From Antedon bifida (taxonomy: Eukaryota; Echinodermata; Crinoidea; Comatulida; Antedonidae): DNA of 64,000 nt. Below are positions 11,001-23,230 of this stretch, piece after piece (the stretch's first letter is position 1; every line of letters begins with the position of its first letter). The stretch covers positions 31,371,409-31,435,408 of the forward strand of contig OY727093.1 of assembly GCA_963402885.1 (NCBI GenBank), read 5' to 3'. The notes below the pieces were generated by a model, which saw only the letters and a list, made by a program, of their open reading frames with translations, made no database searches and was not told the DNA's origin. The position numbers and the translations under genes were made by a program.

Positions 11001-14000
11001 TTTCTTTCTTTTGGTTGTTATATGACTCGTCGGTGCTGTCTGAGTTAAATCCCGACAAGACGAGTCATCTTGAGCGTCGGGCGTAGTTTTTAGGTCGTCG
11101 GGAGAACTTTAAACATGTTTCTGTCAACGATCGTCGAGTCTCGTTGTACGATGCTGTCCTGTTGGCCTTTAGTGAACATGGTAGACAGAAACGCGTTCTT
11201 TCCAAATTTTTTTATTTTTGAATTCAAAGTATACCGTATGTCTTTTGTCACATTTCAGAGTCATTTCTCGTTCATGAAGGCTGCCGTCATTTGTGGCATT
11301 GGAGCTGATAACGTGATAGCAGTGAATACAGATGAAAGGTACGTGGGTACAGTAATTGTATGGTAATGCATTCCATCCAATTGAGTTCAATGAATAATGA
11401 GTGGAAGTTTCGGAATCGGAATCGGAATGAAACGGTCACCCTATAGAACAAAAAGCTTTAGACAAGATAGAATTAACGGTTTGACATTTACAAGCAGTAG
11501 GCCTTACTTTTATATTTAAAGAGGGCGTACTGTATTTTGTATGTACCGAAATATGCAATTTTCCTCAATCGTCTAAAGCTTTGTCTATACTATCAAGCTT
11601 TATGTGACAACAAAATGTGATGTGCCAATATTTAGACATGATGATGTCATTTCACTACCATATTTGAGCATATCGCAGCAGTACCATATTTGAGCACATC
11701 AAACACTTTTTTTGTCAAACTAGTTAAGATCTACCACCCATAGTAAGATTACCAATGACTTTGTAACATTTTTTGAAGTATGGAAAATAGGGGTCATGCT
11801 GTCTACTAAACGTAGCTTAAAATCTCCGGCCGTGCCCTGGCCATGAATGCAATATTTGTATCATTTTGATGATACAAGCTATCACAAGTACATGCAAATG
11901 ATTTCTTTTTCTTTTTCAGAGGAAAAATGCTAGTATCAGATCTTGGTGACAAAATCCAACAGGCATCGGCCCGTGTAAGTTACTCTTATGATCGTTTTTG
12001 TTCATTGATTTTTGAATTGAAAATATAACTTATATAGACTTATATAGAATACTCAAATACAGAGATAACGTTAGCTAAATTGTTAAACGTGGTCAACTTA
12101 GGCCTACTAGATATGTTAAAATATATTTTACATTTTGATGGCTTCTTTTTCAGGGTGATGTTCCATTTTTAGTCAATGCCACTGGAGGTACAACCGTAAG
12201 GGGATCATTTGACCCTATTCAATCGATTGCTGATGTTTGTGAAAAATACAATATATGGTTACATGTTGATGTAAGTTGTTTTTTTTAAACATTAATCTTC
12301 CGGTAGTCTTTTTTAGACCATGACTATAAAGTTATAACTCTTTAAAGCTCTGTCTACACTATCAGACTGTATGCTTATTATACTTTATTATAAAAATGTG
12401 ATGTGCCCATATATGGACATGATGATGTCATATCACTACCATATTTAGGCACATCACGCTTTTTGTCTCATAAAGTTTGATAGACAACATTCTATCTTAT
12501 TCAGGCTGCTTGGGGAGGAGGCGTCTTACTTTCTCGTCGACATAGACACTTGTTGGATGGAATTGAAAGGCAAGTTTACAAGATATATGTATTTCTAAAC
12601 CATGTTTCCAAGCGAACACTTTCGTAATACGCCAGACTTCTCGCCATATATGCAGTTTAAAATCATCCGATCATACGATTCATTTTTTTGATATAATGTG
12701 AATATTTTCTGATACTTATAGGGCTGATTCGGTGACGTGGAACCCGCACAAAATAATGGGTGTGACGTTGCAGTGTTCTGCGATTCTTCTCAAGGAGGAT
12801 GTAAGTTTTGTCAATGTTTAAATAGAAAACGATGAAAAGGGTTTCAGTTTGAAAAAAAAGACGAAAAAAAAAAACAACAACCTTGTCATTTGTAATTCCT
12901 CTATTTCCTTAATGTCGCGCAGGAATTTGTTTTCTAAATAATTGCTATCAAACTTTGTGTCTACAAATAAAGTTTAAAAGAAGGTGACAATGTTTTGTTT
13001 TAGGGTATTTTGATGGAAACGAACTCAATGAAGGCGAATTATCTTTTCCAACAAGATAAGCACTACGACTTGGAGTACGATACAGGGGATAAGGCGATTC
13101 AATGCGGACGACATCTTGACGTTTTCAAACTGTGGCTCATGTGGAGAGCCAAGGTAATGTGCTTCATGTCAATACGCCTTGAAAAATAATGAAAATGATG
13201 TTTGAGTTTCACAGAAAGTAATAAAACGCCCTCAATTTTTTCTCTTGCAGGGAACTAGAGGACTTGAAGCTCAAATCAACAAACTTATGGACTTGTCTCA
13301 GTATGTATTAACAAATATTTACATTTAATATTAATTCATAATCTAAAATTCAAAAAATTAATAGTTATTACCTAAAATGAGGACCAATAAAAGATAAGTT
13401 TGTATAAACCCTTGCCAAACTAAGTTTGTAAGGCCGCTAATACGGTACACAATGGACTATATAGGCCTACTTATAATAGGCCTTTGTTACCGTCATGTTA
13501 AGATTCACTATTGCGAAATTAATTATATCATCCGATATCTATCTCATCCATAATTTCAAACATAGTTGCTATGTATATTTTATATGCAAATGACAATAAA
13601 TGAAAGTAATTTTCCACTGAGGAATGAATCCGATATCTATCTCATCCGATATATATCTTATCCGATACATATCTCATCGTACTCATCTATTTTGATGCTA
13701 TACGTTTTAATTGATACTTTCTATAAATAACTATATAAAACTCCATGATTACATCATAGGTACCGATAACAACCATTTCCACCAACAGTGACAATGGACC
13801 AGAGCTAGATTAATATTCATAATGACATTATTGTGTTTTTAATATCGGTTTTTCTCGACAGATATTTGCAAGACAAGCTGCTAGAAAGGCCTGGTTTCCA
13901 AATGGTCTTCAACAAGGTGAGTTTAGATTTACAATCATTTCAATAATAATAATAACTAGAATTTAATTCGTCACTTTGACGAATTATAGGTGATCATTTT

Positions 14001-17000
14001 TATCATTTTACTGAAATTAATTTTTTTTAAAACATGCACGTACGTTAACATACGATCGGAAAATGTTGATGTATGCCATCCTATTATATGCTTATAGTGC
14101 TGAGTTGTGCCTATATGCCATATACAATATGTACAGTATATACTGTATATCTATATACAGTGTAGCATAGGTGAAATTACGGGACACACATGTTCTAATT
14201 TTTTGGCATGATGACGTTATCAAACTAAACTTTAAGATGACAATTTCGAAAGATAATTAATTGAGCAAAAAAATATAAGATTTGGAAAAAAATTTGGCAC
14301 GTAGAAGCGCTGTGCGCGCTCTTTGAATTGTGTATAACTTTGACGAAAAATATGAAAAAACTACTTTTTCACTTCAACTGGCCATATGTTAATGTCACAA
14401 CATCCGATAGGCTTAATTTTTATATGAATTAATATCTACATTTCATCAGCTTTCATAATAAATTATAATCATCAAGGTAACCTTCAATTCTGAAGAGCTG
14501 TAAGATATTCAAATTTACTGCGAAGGTGAAATTACACGGCCTACGTTATTCAAGTTTTTACGCGTGATGACGTCATTAAAATGAAGATAGTGTCAACTCA
14601 TGATAAAGATAATTAATTAAGCAAGCACATACTGAAAGTTGTGCGAAATTCGAGCACACATAACCAAGATGCGCTCTGTTGAATGTGATAATCTACACAA
14701 AAAGATAACAAATCCTAATTTTTAAATTCAAGTGGCCATTTGATGACGTCAAAACATTTTGTACGTAAAATGTGTACATGAATTCATATCTACAACTCAA
14801 TGGCTTCCAGAATAAGTTAAAAAAATCGGGGGTCATCTTGCATTCTGAAGAATTATTTTCATTTTAAAAAAGACCTATTTTTCACCATTTTCAGAACTTT
14901 TGTAAAATTAATGTGCGCATTTTGTCATTTTTAACGTGCTCGTATAGCGTTATTTTAAGTCGGAACTGACTCAAATTTGGTGAATGTACTAAGGATGGTG
15001 AGTAGAATGAGATTTGTAAAAAAATTCATGTTTTTTACGCTTTTTAAGTATCGCGCGCGCAAAAACGCATTTTTGCGCAGTAATTTTTTGAAACACGCAA
15101 ATGGCCTAATTCATGCTCTAAATTGATCAAAACTTAATTTTGAGCGTTTTAAATTTTTAACGCGCGATATCACGCGCATGAACCTATGTGCGCGTGCGTT
15201 TTTATTTGCTAATATTTTTACCCTTGATCTGAAGTTTACGTGTAGTGAATTTCACTAATATGTGATAATGAATTATGGAGATATGATTGATAATGTGATT
15301 TCGCAAAATGGCGTATAAATGTCGTCACGGATGAGTGATCACGCTGGAAAGCTTATTAGGATTAAGTTATATTATTTGAAAGATATTCTAAAATTTTTGT
15401 AATCATTGACATTAAACTTTTTGAGATAATTGTTACACAAAATAGTGTACAGAAACAATAAAAAGAAAAAAAATAATAAAAAAAAAAATAATAATAAAGA
15501 TTTTATACAATAACAATAGGTGATCATTTTATTCTAAATGATCACCTAAAAATCTATATTTTTGGAGCTTTTCAGAAGTTTAAATTCAGCAACGTTTTGG
15601 GTGCGCTGTTTCGTTTTTACTTTGCTATAGGATATTATAGGTGACACGCAGTATGAATTATTCTTTACCAGTTTGAAGTAAAGAATAGAATTTAACATGT
15701 TTAATAATCATGGACTTTGTCGCTGCATAATTTAATATTTTACATGTACATCTCGTATCTTTCCTCTCTTTCATTGAATATTATTTCATTAAAATTTATG
15801 AGTTTCTTAACAATAGAACAGCTGCAAACGTGGAAAAGACAATTTGAGAGAAGAGAATCCGATTAGCTATGTTAAATTTATATTTAGGCCTATGCGTATT
15901 TACTGTAGACATACGGGGTACTTTCTGTAGGCCTGTTTTGATGAAATCGTGAGGTAATTTCCCGATTGATCGTAATCAAAACGGTACTGGGTATGGTCTA
16001 CTAGCGTTCCTGCTCCCAACTCGTCATCCATTCATAGAAGCCTTGATGAAGAAAGCCTACCTGGTGGTAACCATAGAACGGTCCCGAGATAACGACTATA
16101 CTTCGGCTTTAGTCGATAGAAGATTGAAAAAATTGTTAGAGATAGAGTATACGATGTTTGATTATGTGTAGATGTGTGATTTTTTCTTTTATTCAAATGA
16201 TGTTATTTATTTAATACATTTTTTATATCAGTTAATTAAGTTATCGTAGATTGTATATTATGCGATAAATATAATTTAATAAATTTTTGATATAATAATT
16301 ATTATTATTATAATATTAATAAAAAGATATTTGTTAGTATAAAATAAAAATAGATATAAGGAAGAAAAGCAAAGAGATTATGGAGCGGCTGTACCAGAAT
16401 ATACAACATTAAGTGTTGTAAAGTAATATACTAAAAAATTTTTGGCGATCTTGTCAAAGGTCAAGCGCCTCAAAGAATATAGGCCTACTTAACTGTAGTC
16501 TGTAACATATTGTTAGTTGACCAAGAATGGTTACCAGTAGGATTTTTATTTTATTAATGATAGTATTCTATTTATTTTTATCAACGTATGAACACATGTT
16601 TTAAAGGATGGAGAACTGATTTCTCTTAAAACACCGATTATAAATGAAAACTCCAAAAAGACACTGAAGATGAAATAGGTCGGTTTTTAGGAAAAGGAAA
16701 TGATTTTCGCCTCTTTCGATAGATTCCATAAAAAGTAAAATTGTCATTGAATTTCCAAGAAACCGTAAGTTCTTGTGGATCAGTTAAATAGTTAAAATGT
16801 ATCGGAAGACTTTTGAAAGTGATATCTAGATTGCTTGTACGTCAGTATTTTTTTCTTGTCGCCTAATGAAGCATCAGCCTACATCCGTCTTTTCACACTT
16901 CGCCTCCTCCTTTCGATTTCATTCATTCATACTTTGGTTTTGTAGTAGTTATCTCGAATGCCAGAATATGGCAAATGATGATGAAATAAAGCTCTGTCTA

Positions 17001-18458
17001 CACTATCAAAGTTTGTGAAAATGTGATGTGCCCATATGGACATGATGATGTCATATCACTATCATATTTGGGCATATCACTACTATATTTGGGCACATCA
17101 TAGTTTTTTTGTCAAACTTGTTTGATAGTGTAGACAGAGCTTTAAGCAAGTGTAACTTCAAATAAGACATATTTTTGGAGTCGTACGGTAAAAATGAATG
17201 ACGACTTCTTTTGATTTTGAAGTCTGTTTTTATTATGTCAAAAATAAAATGAATAATGATGAATTCATTATTTTTTCCTCAGAAAGTCTAAACATAGAAT
17301 CACAAACATCTTGATAGGTGTTCCTGTATTCAACCTACATATTGTGTTTGATTAGTATTCCGTTTTCTACTAAACACACATTTTAAATTTATTTTTAAAC
17401 AGCCTGAATACTGTAACGTATGTTTTTGGTACGTTCCTCCAAGTCTGAGGGGACTTCCAGACACGAGGGAAAACCAACTAAGACTACACAAGGTATATAG
17501 CAATTGATTCCAACTTGGACGCAACTCAATGATTCTAGTGCAACGCAAGTAATTTGACCAATCACGACGCGAGAGATGATGATCATTCGCGTCGTGATTG
17601 GTCAATACCTGTTGTGTTTACTTCATAATACGTTGTGTCCAAGAGAATCAAACTTAAACTTGATTACGGTAACATAACGTAAGAATTTTCCTATAGAACC
17701 GAAATTTTATAAAGAAAACACGCATGGTATTGCCGCATGCTTTATTACTATTTTTATCCATTTAAAGATCGATAATGTTACGAGAATTAAATTCAATCAA
17801 AGCTTCCTGTTAGAAGAACCATTATATTTCAAGTGGGTAGATAATTATGAATTATGACGAAGTGTCCTTGGTGACTTGTTGTTAGCGTATGTCAGTGTAT
17901 TAAACAACAATAATACGGCGACGTCAAATGCTTAGCAATATTCGCTTTATATTCACAAAATGGTTTAAATGAGCAATTTGGCGTCTTTCGGGCCCAATTA
18001 TTCGACCTGTTACCCTTCCCCCGTCTGGCGGGAACAATGTACAATGCTACTACAGGGTACGTTGTCTGGAGAGTGAGTCGCAGGATCCATGACTGTGTTT
18101 GAATATAAAGGGATACTGGGTCCTGTACCTGGGAGGAAGTTTCTGATCTCTCCTTAACAGGAGTTATGGATTCTAGTAAAATATTATCTCCTTACTCTTT
18201 GATATTATTACAATAGTTTTTTAAAAAATCGATATTTCGGCATTTTAACAACCCATGTACAATGATATAATTTTACTTTGATAGGTTGCCCCCGCTATCA
18301 AAGCCAGGATGATGGAACACGGCACCACCATGGTGGGTTACCAGCCTCTCAGAGAAAAGGTCAACTTCTTCAGAATGATCACTTCAAACCCAGCTACTAC
18401 CAAATCTGACATTGATTTCCTGATCGAAGAGATTGAACGATTGGGAAAAGATTTGTAA
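5007..18458 (+). CDS. GAD: Glutamate decarboxylase (GABA synthesis), 15 exons
   Basis: Pyridoxal-phosphate enzyme converting glutamate to GABA. Coding exons: 5007-5229, 8438-8671, 9934-10024, 10146-10252, 10602-10717, 11259-11338, 11920-11974, 12154-12270, 12505-12569, 12722-12800, 13004-13153, 13251-13300, 13862-13916, 17403-17492, 18285-18458. They sum to 1686 bases in frame (561 residues), close to vertebrate GAD65/67. Landmarks: [32 protein letters not shown], stacking His ~259, HVDAAWGG (Asp ~341), NPHK with PLP Lys ~373, catalytic-loop Tyr ~410 in [26 protein letters not shown], and C-terminal [14 protein letters not shown]. These favour GAD over cysteine sulfinate decarboxylase. Exon 1 encodes a family-variable N-terminus without cysteines, so palmitoylation as in vertebrate GAD65/67 is unlikely. 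Intron 9 uses a GC donor (AAAG/GCAAGT). Exon 14 lies alone in 4.4 kb of repeats, but its protein fits exactly. Confidence 0.95.
7190..7365. repeat. Foldback repeat in GAD intron 1
   Basis: TATCTATTTCCGAAGTATCA...AATATTTGGTAA on the left is mirrored by TTACCAAATATTTCTATGAC...ACTTCGGAAATAGATA on the right, with a ~110-base centre. This is consistent with a small non-autonomous DNA transposon. Confidence 0.6.
7407..7870. repeat. ~145-bp tandem repeat, about 3.3 copies
   Basis: Copies start near 7407, 7545, 7686 and 7836. Each opens with ATATTGGTAATACGGT, passes ATCACCGTATG and GTTACAAACATCTGTATA, and ends CATGAATTATTATTAGTACA. The last copy is partial and rearranged. Part of the unit recurs singly near 6470-6535. 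Confidence 0.75.
9840..9915 (+). repeat. Possible retroposon 3' tail
   Basis: TTATTGTGTAATTCTGTATA followed by TTAAATAAATAAATGAATAAATA resembles the 3' end and simple-repeat tail of a LINE-type insertion. A diverged relative is seen near 4145-4200. No coding part remains. Confidence 0.3.
10338..10481 (-). mobile_element. Palindromic MITE, copy 2 (orientation B), GAD intron 4
   Basis: TCTGTCTACACTATCAAACT on the left, AGTTTGATAGTGTAGACA on the right, with the internal GCCCAAATATGGTA / ATATGACAT landmarks reversed relative to copy 1. Confidence 0.8.
10752..10863 (+). mobile_element. Rearranged palindromic MITE, copy 3, GAD intron 5
   Basis: The left half is normal (CTCTGTCTACACGTTTAAAC, GATGTGCCCATATATGGACA). 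Then 27 bases (10821-10847) identical to 10709-10735 replace most of the right half, before a remnant right end (AGACAGTGCTT). The copied piece includes the end of GAD exon 5 and its splice donor. Confidence 0.75.
11576..11725 (+). mobile_element. Palindromic MITE, copy 4 (orientation A), GAD intron 6
   Basis: Begins AAGCTTTGTCTATACTATCA after a TA dinucleotide, contains GATGATGTCA and two ACCATATTTGAGCA units. It stops at GTCAAACTAGTT, so the outer right TIR is missing. Confidence 0.8.
12345..12487 (+). mobile_element. Palindromic MITE, copy 5 (orientation A), GAD intron 8
   Basis: Begins AAGCTCTGTCTACACTATCA after TA. It has one 21-bp unit and a truncated right end (AGTTTGATAGACA). It ends about 18 bases before the exon-9 boundary, so the polypyrimidine region of that acceptor abuts the element. 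Confidence 0.8.
13917..17402 (+). other. GAD intron 13, repeat mosaic
   Basis: 3.5-kb intron without a supported gene. About 13985-15545 is bounded by AGGTGATCATTTT words; at 15519-15546 this word occurs as an inverted pair. Two related ~340-base blocks lie inside (about 14160-14510 and 14525-14870), each with GATGACGT(C/T)AT, AAGATAATTAATT and GTGCGCTC-type landmarks. This looks like a degenerate non-autonomous transposon. 15560-16980 shows nothing recognisable, and a MITE lies at 16989-17142. Confidence 0.5.
16989..17142 (+). mobile_element. Palindromic MITE, copy 6, intact (orientation A), GAD intron 13
   Basis: Complete element: AAGCTCTGTCTACACTATCA at the left, TTTGATAGTGTAGACAGAGC + TT at the right, flanked on both sides by TA, with two internal 21-bp units. 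This is a good reference copy for the family. Confidence 0.88.
17510..17650. mobile_element. MITE of the CGCAACGCAAG / GACCAATCAC family
   Basis: Palindromic: GACCAATCACGACGCGAGAG faces ATTCGCGTCGTGATTGGTC, with GACGCAACTC and GTGCAACGCAAG arms outside. It begins 18 bases after GAD exon 14 and contains the start of intron 14. Confidence 0.6.
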
Positions 18459-18540
18459 AATATGCAACAAATATAATTATGAGTTGAATTGAATTATATT
18501 AACCGATCTAATTTGGTTATGTTAAGGACACCATTTTTTA

Positions 18541-18672
18541 AAGCTTGGTTGTTCCCACGACGTATGCGCAACGCAAGCGAGTGACCAATCACAAGCGACT
18601 GTTCGGATGATCTATTGCGTCGTGATTGGTTAAATTACTTGCGGCGCGCTTACGTCATTGCGTTTATCCATA
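18541..18672 (+). mobile_element. AAGCTTGGTTCCCAC-family MITE in the GAD 3' region
   Basis: AAGCTTGGTTGTTCCCACGA, then GCGCAACGCAAGCGAGTGAC, CAATCACAAGCGACTGTTCG, and the mirror GTCGTGATTGGTTAAATTAC plus GCGCTTACGTC. It lies 83 bases after the GAD stop codon and before AATAAA at 18712-18717. If that signal is used, the MITE is transcribed in the 3' UTR. Confidence 0.65.
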
Positions 18673-18711
18673 CAATTGTATATATTATTAGTACTGTACA
18701 TAACATAACAT

Positions 18712-18717
18712 AATAAA
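18712..18717 (+). promoter_or_regulatory. Candidate GAD polyadenylation signal
   Basis: First canonical AATAAA after the GAD stop codon (254 bases downstream). No transcript evidence is available here. Confidence 0.35.
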
Positions 18718-19191
18718 AACGCTATAACCTTTAAGTGAAATACAATTGATTGTGATTAAGTTCTACTCTTGTGTCTGAGACTGAGAATCGTGTCGTCGTA
18801 AGGTCGTATGTAATCCATCGCAATTAGCACTCTGAATAAAAAAAATATGAAAAGAAAACAATAATTATGCAACCTTTGATCCACATATAAAAAAAATTAT
18901 TAGTAACTATTAATAAAATTATAATAGAATTAGTTACTAATTAAACAGCAATGTATAGTTGTATATAATAATATATATATTACTCTACACAACATGTATA
19001 ATAATCAATATTTTTGTAGGATATACACTAATAATTTAACATTAGTCAGGGTCATAGGTCATACGGCAGATTATAGTAGGCAAACAAAAGGCACTTATTT
19101 TTTTATAGTGAATTTAATCACGTGACTACTTGGGTCTAACACTAACAGTACACATAATACACTACACAAATACATTCTTACTAATTCGTTT

Positions 19192-19347
19192 AAGCTCTGT
19201 CTACACTATCAAAACAAAAAAAAAGTGTGACGTGCCCAAATATGGTAGTGATATGCTTAAATATGGTATCGATATGACATCATCATGTCCATATATGGGC
19301 ACATCACATTGTTTTTGTCACAAAGTTTGATAGTGTAGACAGAGCTT
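19192..19347 (-). mobile_element. Palindromic MITE, copy 7 (orientation B)
   Basis: AAGCTCTGTCTACACTATCA on the left, TTTGATAGTGTAGACAGAGC + TT on the right, with two GCxxAAATATGGTAxxGATAT units in reverse orientation. Confidence 0.88.
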
Positions 19348-20320
19348 TGTTCCCTGCCACATTCTTAGTGTTACTAACCTACTGCTACTAATTACTGTCT
19401 GTTAATGTTAATTTATTCACATAACATAATGATAATACAGGTATAACATTTATCAAAGTACGAAGAAGACACAAATACTTTAATTTGTTTGGTCATCCCT
19501 ACTATTCTGTTACTATTTCTTTACTAATATTATACAATATTTCCTCTTACAAATCAGTATACCAACATTCCATGGTTATAAATAAACCTTTATCAGATAT
19601 ACCTATACACTGTAAAAAATTTGTACCCACTTTTTTTGGTTACATGTTTAGCGTGTTTAAAACCTAAACGTGTCTTTATATTGCTCCACATTATCAACAC
19701 GTCACTGATGTGTTGAGTTGGATACAGACTACATGTTTAGAATGTATTTAGAACCTAAACATGTTTATATCTAAACATGTTTAAGGCTAAACGTGTGGAA
19801 AAGGTGATGCTTTTTTTTGCTGTCGTGAATATAATATACGTATATAAATAATACTATAGATTTGAGGAACCACCCAGAAACATTTATACAATATTTAAGA
19901 ATTTAGAAAAGTATATTCTATCTATCTAGTATTGTTATCATATGTGACCAAAGTGACAAATATCCCTGGAGATAAATGTATATAAACGCTGAAAATCAAT
20001 CTTATTATTATGAAAATAATATTTAATTTTATTGAAAACTCGATTTTAGTGATAATATGAGAAAAGAGAGAGCTCGTTTAATTAAAATGAACATCGTTAG
20101 GGCTAATTATTATTGTGCAATATTATATATCCGTTTTTAGCAATAAAATGGAGACTAAAGACTCAGTTTATCGACTGGTTTATTTTTACTTATATTATTC
20201 ATGAAGTCCATTGTCAAATTAAACAATATATCAGTTTTCGTTTCTTGTATACACACAATTATTATACAGTATAGTTGCTTAAAATTTGCTTAAACGATAA
20301 TTTCTGAATATTTAATATAA

Positions 20321-20511
20321 AGGCCAATTTACACAGACGAGCGGTAACGGTAGGCCTAATATAAATATAGAATCTATGTTATTCTTGTTGACCATTACAT
20401 AAAACGCGGAGCGGAGGGCGGTTTCCGCTCAGAACAGATTCTACGTGGGACGTACAGATACGCGGTTTTCCGCTTACCGTTACGTTACCGTTCGTCTGTG
20501 TAAATTGGCCT
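20321..20511. mobile_element. 191-bp MITE with TAA target duplication (PIF/Harbinger-like)
   Basis: The left terminus AGGCCAATTTACACAGACGA + GCGGTAACGGTA is mirrored by TTACCGTTCGTCTGTGTAAA + TTGGCCT. TAA sits immediately outside both ends (20318-20320 and 20512-20514). The 3-bp TAA duplication and GGCC terminus are typical of PIF/Harbinger derivatives. No transposase is present. Confidence 0.75.
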
Positions 20512-22539
20512 TAACTTTCAGAAGAACAACGTGCGTAATGAGTGGTCCTACCACGGAGAAACACTTATTTGTCCATGTGAATAGTGTGTGTACAATAGTT
20601 AGTTTAAAAGGTTAGAGGAATAAAGCCTAAATTGAGGTGAACGAAAATTAGAAATCGTATTTATTGTTAAGAAACGCGTGGTATGTGCAAATGTTGAATG
20701 AAGGTGGACGAGTTGGTTGAAGCAGAAGAAAAAGAATGCCAAGTACTGTCAGAAGTTAAGCCATACACCGTCAGTGCAAACAGTGTCAATGACAGGCTAG
20801 TCGAGGAATAAGTAAGTCCATTATGGGTCAAGGTGTCAAAGTAAATATGAAGTTAGTATGTTTTGATGGGCACTTAGGCATATTGTTTGGTCTTTGCATG
20901 GTTACTGTCTGTAACAGGCCTACTATATACGTATGATTTTACGGCCACAATTATAGATCACCATTATTAAAGCAACAATGTTTATAAATGAGGGTACGTT
21001 TATTGTAAATACATAATAGAAAAATAACGCTTAAAAAAGAATGACGTTTCGACTCCATCACGGGATCATTATAAAATAGTGTTTATAAAACAATAATGAT
21101 ATCTCAACCTTTAATAGGCTTTCGTTAGGAATGTATCAAATTTGTAATTATTTTTGTTTGAAAAAAATAATCGCATCAAAAAGGGAAGCTATCAAGTACT
21201 ACCAGAGTAAGCGTTTCCTAAACTCATAATAAGTAGGCCTATAACGAAGGTATAAGAATCAATGCGCTACCGTACTAACTATGAAACGAGGTGGCATATA
21301 TTATTATATTAAAATTAAATTTGGACAATTAAAAAACAACAAAGACCGATCGTTAAATTTTCACTTTTTGTTGACAATTTAAGACTCATAAGTTATCGTA
21401 ACATAGTTGACGACTGGACAATTACACAAAGTCTGTGGTAGAGTCCAGAAATTTAAACCAAACAAATACCACAATTAAAGAGAGTCTGCGAACACCGTCT
21501 TGATAATAAAATAGTAAGTAAATCAATTATAATAATGTATAACCTTGTTTGGTTTCTATCATTCAATTATTTTCTAGCAAAGAAACTAAAATACCTTAAC
21601 GGTTTTGATAATATCCTGCAGTAGGGGAAAGCTTTTTTAATATAGAATAGCTGTTTTAGGCAGAATGCTATAGTATAGCACAGGTGTAATGTAAGCCTGG
21701 AGATTTCATGTACGCATCTGTAGTAGGCCTAGCGTAAACCAACATTTAGGTCAGAAAAAGAACTCTTTAAAGTAGAGTGTATATGTATTCACATAATTGA
21801 TCTATGGTTATTTAAGACTCAAGTGTGATGTAAAGTAAACCAATAATAATAGCAGTCTATTCATAGTTAAACAACAGTTGTGTTTAACGTAACATTCCAA
21901 TTATGACGTCATTACCAGCTTGGTGAGATTGATCTCGACAAAAAACGATTTGATTGGGAAACAAGATTCTAACGTCAACTTTTCAAAATCTCTGTTTGTA
22001 CTTGAAATCAATAATTCCTGATTTTTACTTTGTCGGTTAGTACAGCTTCCGATTGAGATGTATTATTTAGCAAGTTTATTTCCGTGTAACACAGCTTCCA
22101 CAGGTGGTACGTGTACGTCTAGAACAACGAACTATTCGTCAATCGATCACCTGTAATACGCTATGTGTAAGTACCGGCGTGAAGATTAGCTCAAAATAAA
22201 CATGTAATCGTCATCAAATCAACATTTATTAAATGGTTTCCAAAGAGAGGGTCAATTATTGTAAATTGTATTATGAATATGTCACCTTTACATTGGATGA
22301 TGTATTAATACAGTACGACGTGTAATAATGTAATATTATGACGTCATTAATTGGTGCAACTATTTTTAGAATGATGTCTGTGTTAAATATTTCAGGTATA
22401 AAATAATTTCCAATCCCTTGCAAACCAATCACAAACATACACCGTCTACGGCCACTCCACGTTCACCACAGTCACGTCTACGTCCACACCCCCCATGGCC
22501 CTACCCATCGCGGCCCAAAACTACCGCTTTCTACAGTAT

Positions 22540-23230
22540 CACCACATCTATATATCACCACATCTATGTATCATCACCATCATCATTCATCATCATCAAT
22601 GTATCATCATCATTAATCATCATCTATGTATCGTCATCATCATCATCAGCGTCATCATCATCATTTATCATTATCATTTATCATCATCATCATCAGTTCA
22701 TCGTCATCAACATCATCATCCATCATAATCACGATCATCATCATTCATCATCATCATCATCTATCATCATTCATCATCATCATCTATCATCATCATTTAT
22801 CATCCTCATCATCATTTATCATCATCATCATAATCATTCATCATCATCATCATCATTATCATCATTCAGCAACATCATCATCATTCATCAACATCATTAT
22901 CATCATTCATCATCATTATCATCATTCATCATCATCATCATCAACATCATCATCATCATCAACATCATTACCATCATTCATCATCATTATCATCATTCAT
23001 CATCATCATCATTCATCATCATCATCATCATCATCATTCATCATCATTCATCATCATTATCATCATTCATCATCATCATCAACATCATCATCAACATCAT
23101 TATCATCACTCATCATCTTCATTCAGCAACATCATCATAATCATTCATCAACATCATTATCATCATTCATCATCATCATTATCATCACCATCATTATCCT
23201 AATTATCATCATCATCATCAGTTCATCGTC
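22540..23230. repeat. ~690-bp imperfect CAT/ATC trinucleotide tract
   Basis: CATCATCAT runs are interrupted by ATT, TTATC and AACATC variants throughout. The tract gives long spurious Ser/His/Ile-only reading frames. Confidence 0.9.

Noticed and set aside
17330..17605. 91-residue minus-strand frame
   Set aside because: Overlaps GAD exon 14; the plus-strand reading [13 protein letters not shown] is conserved in all GADs.
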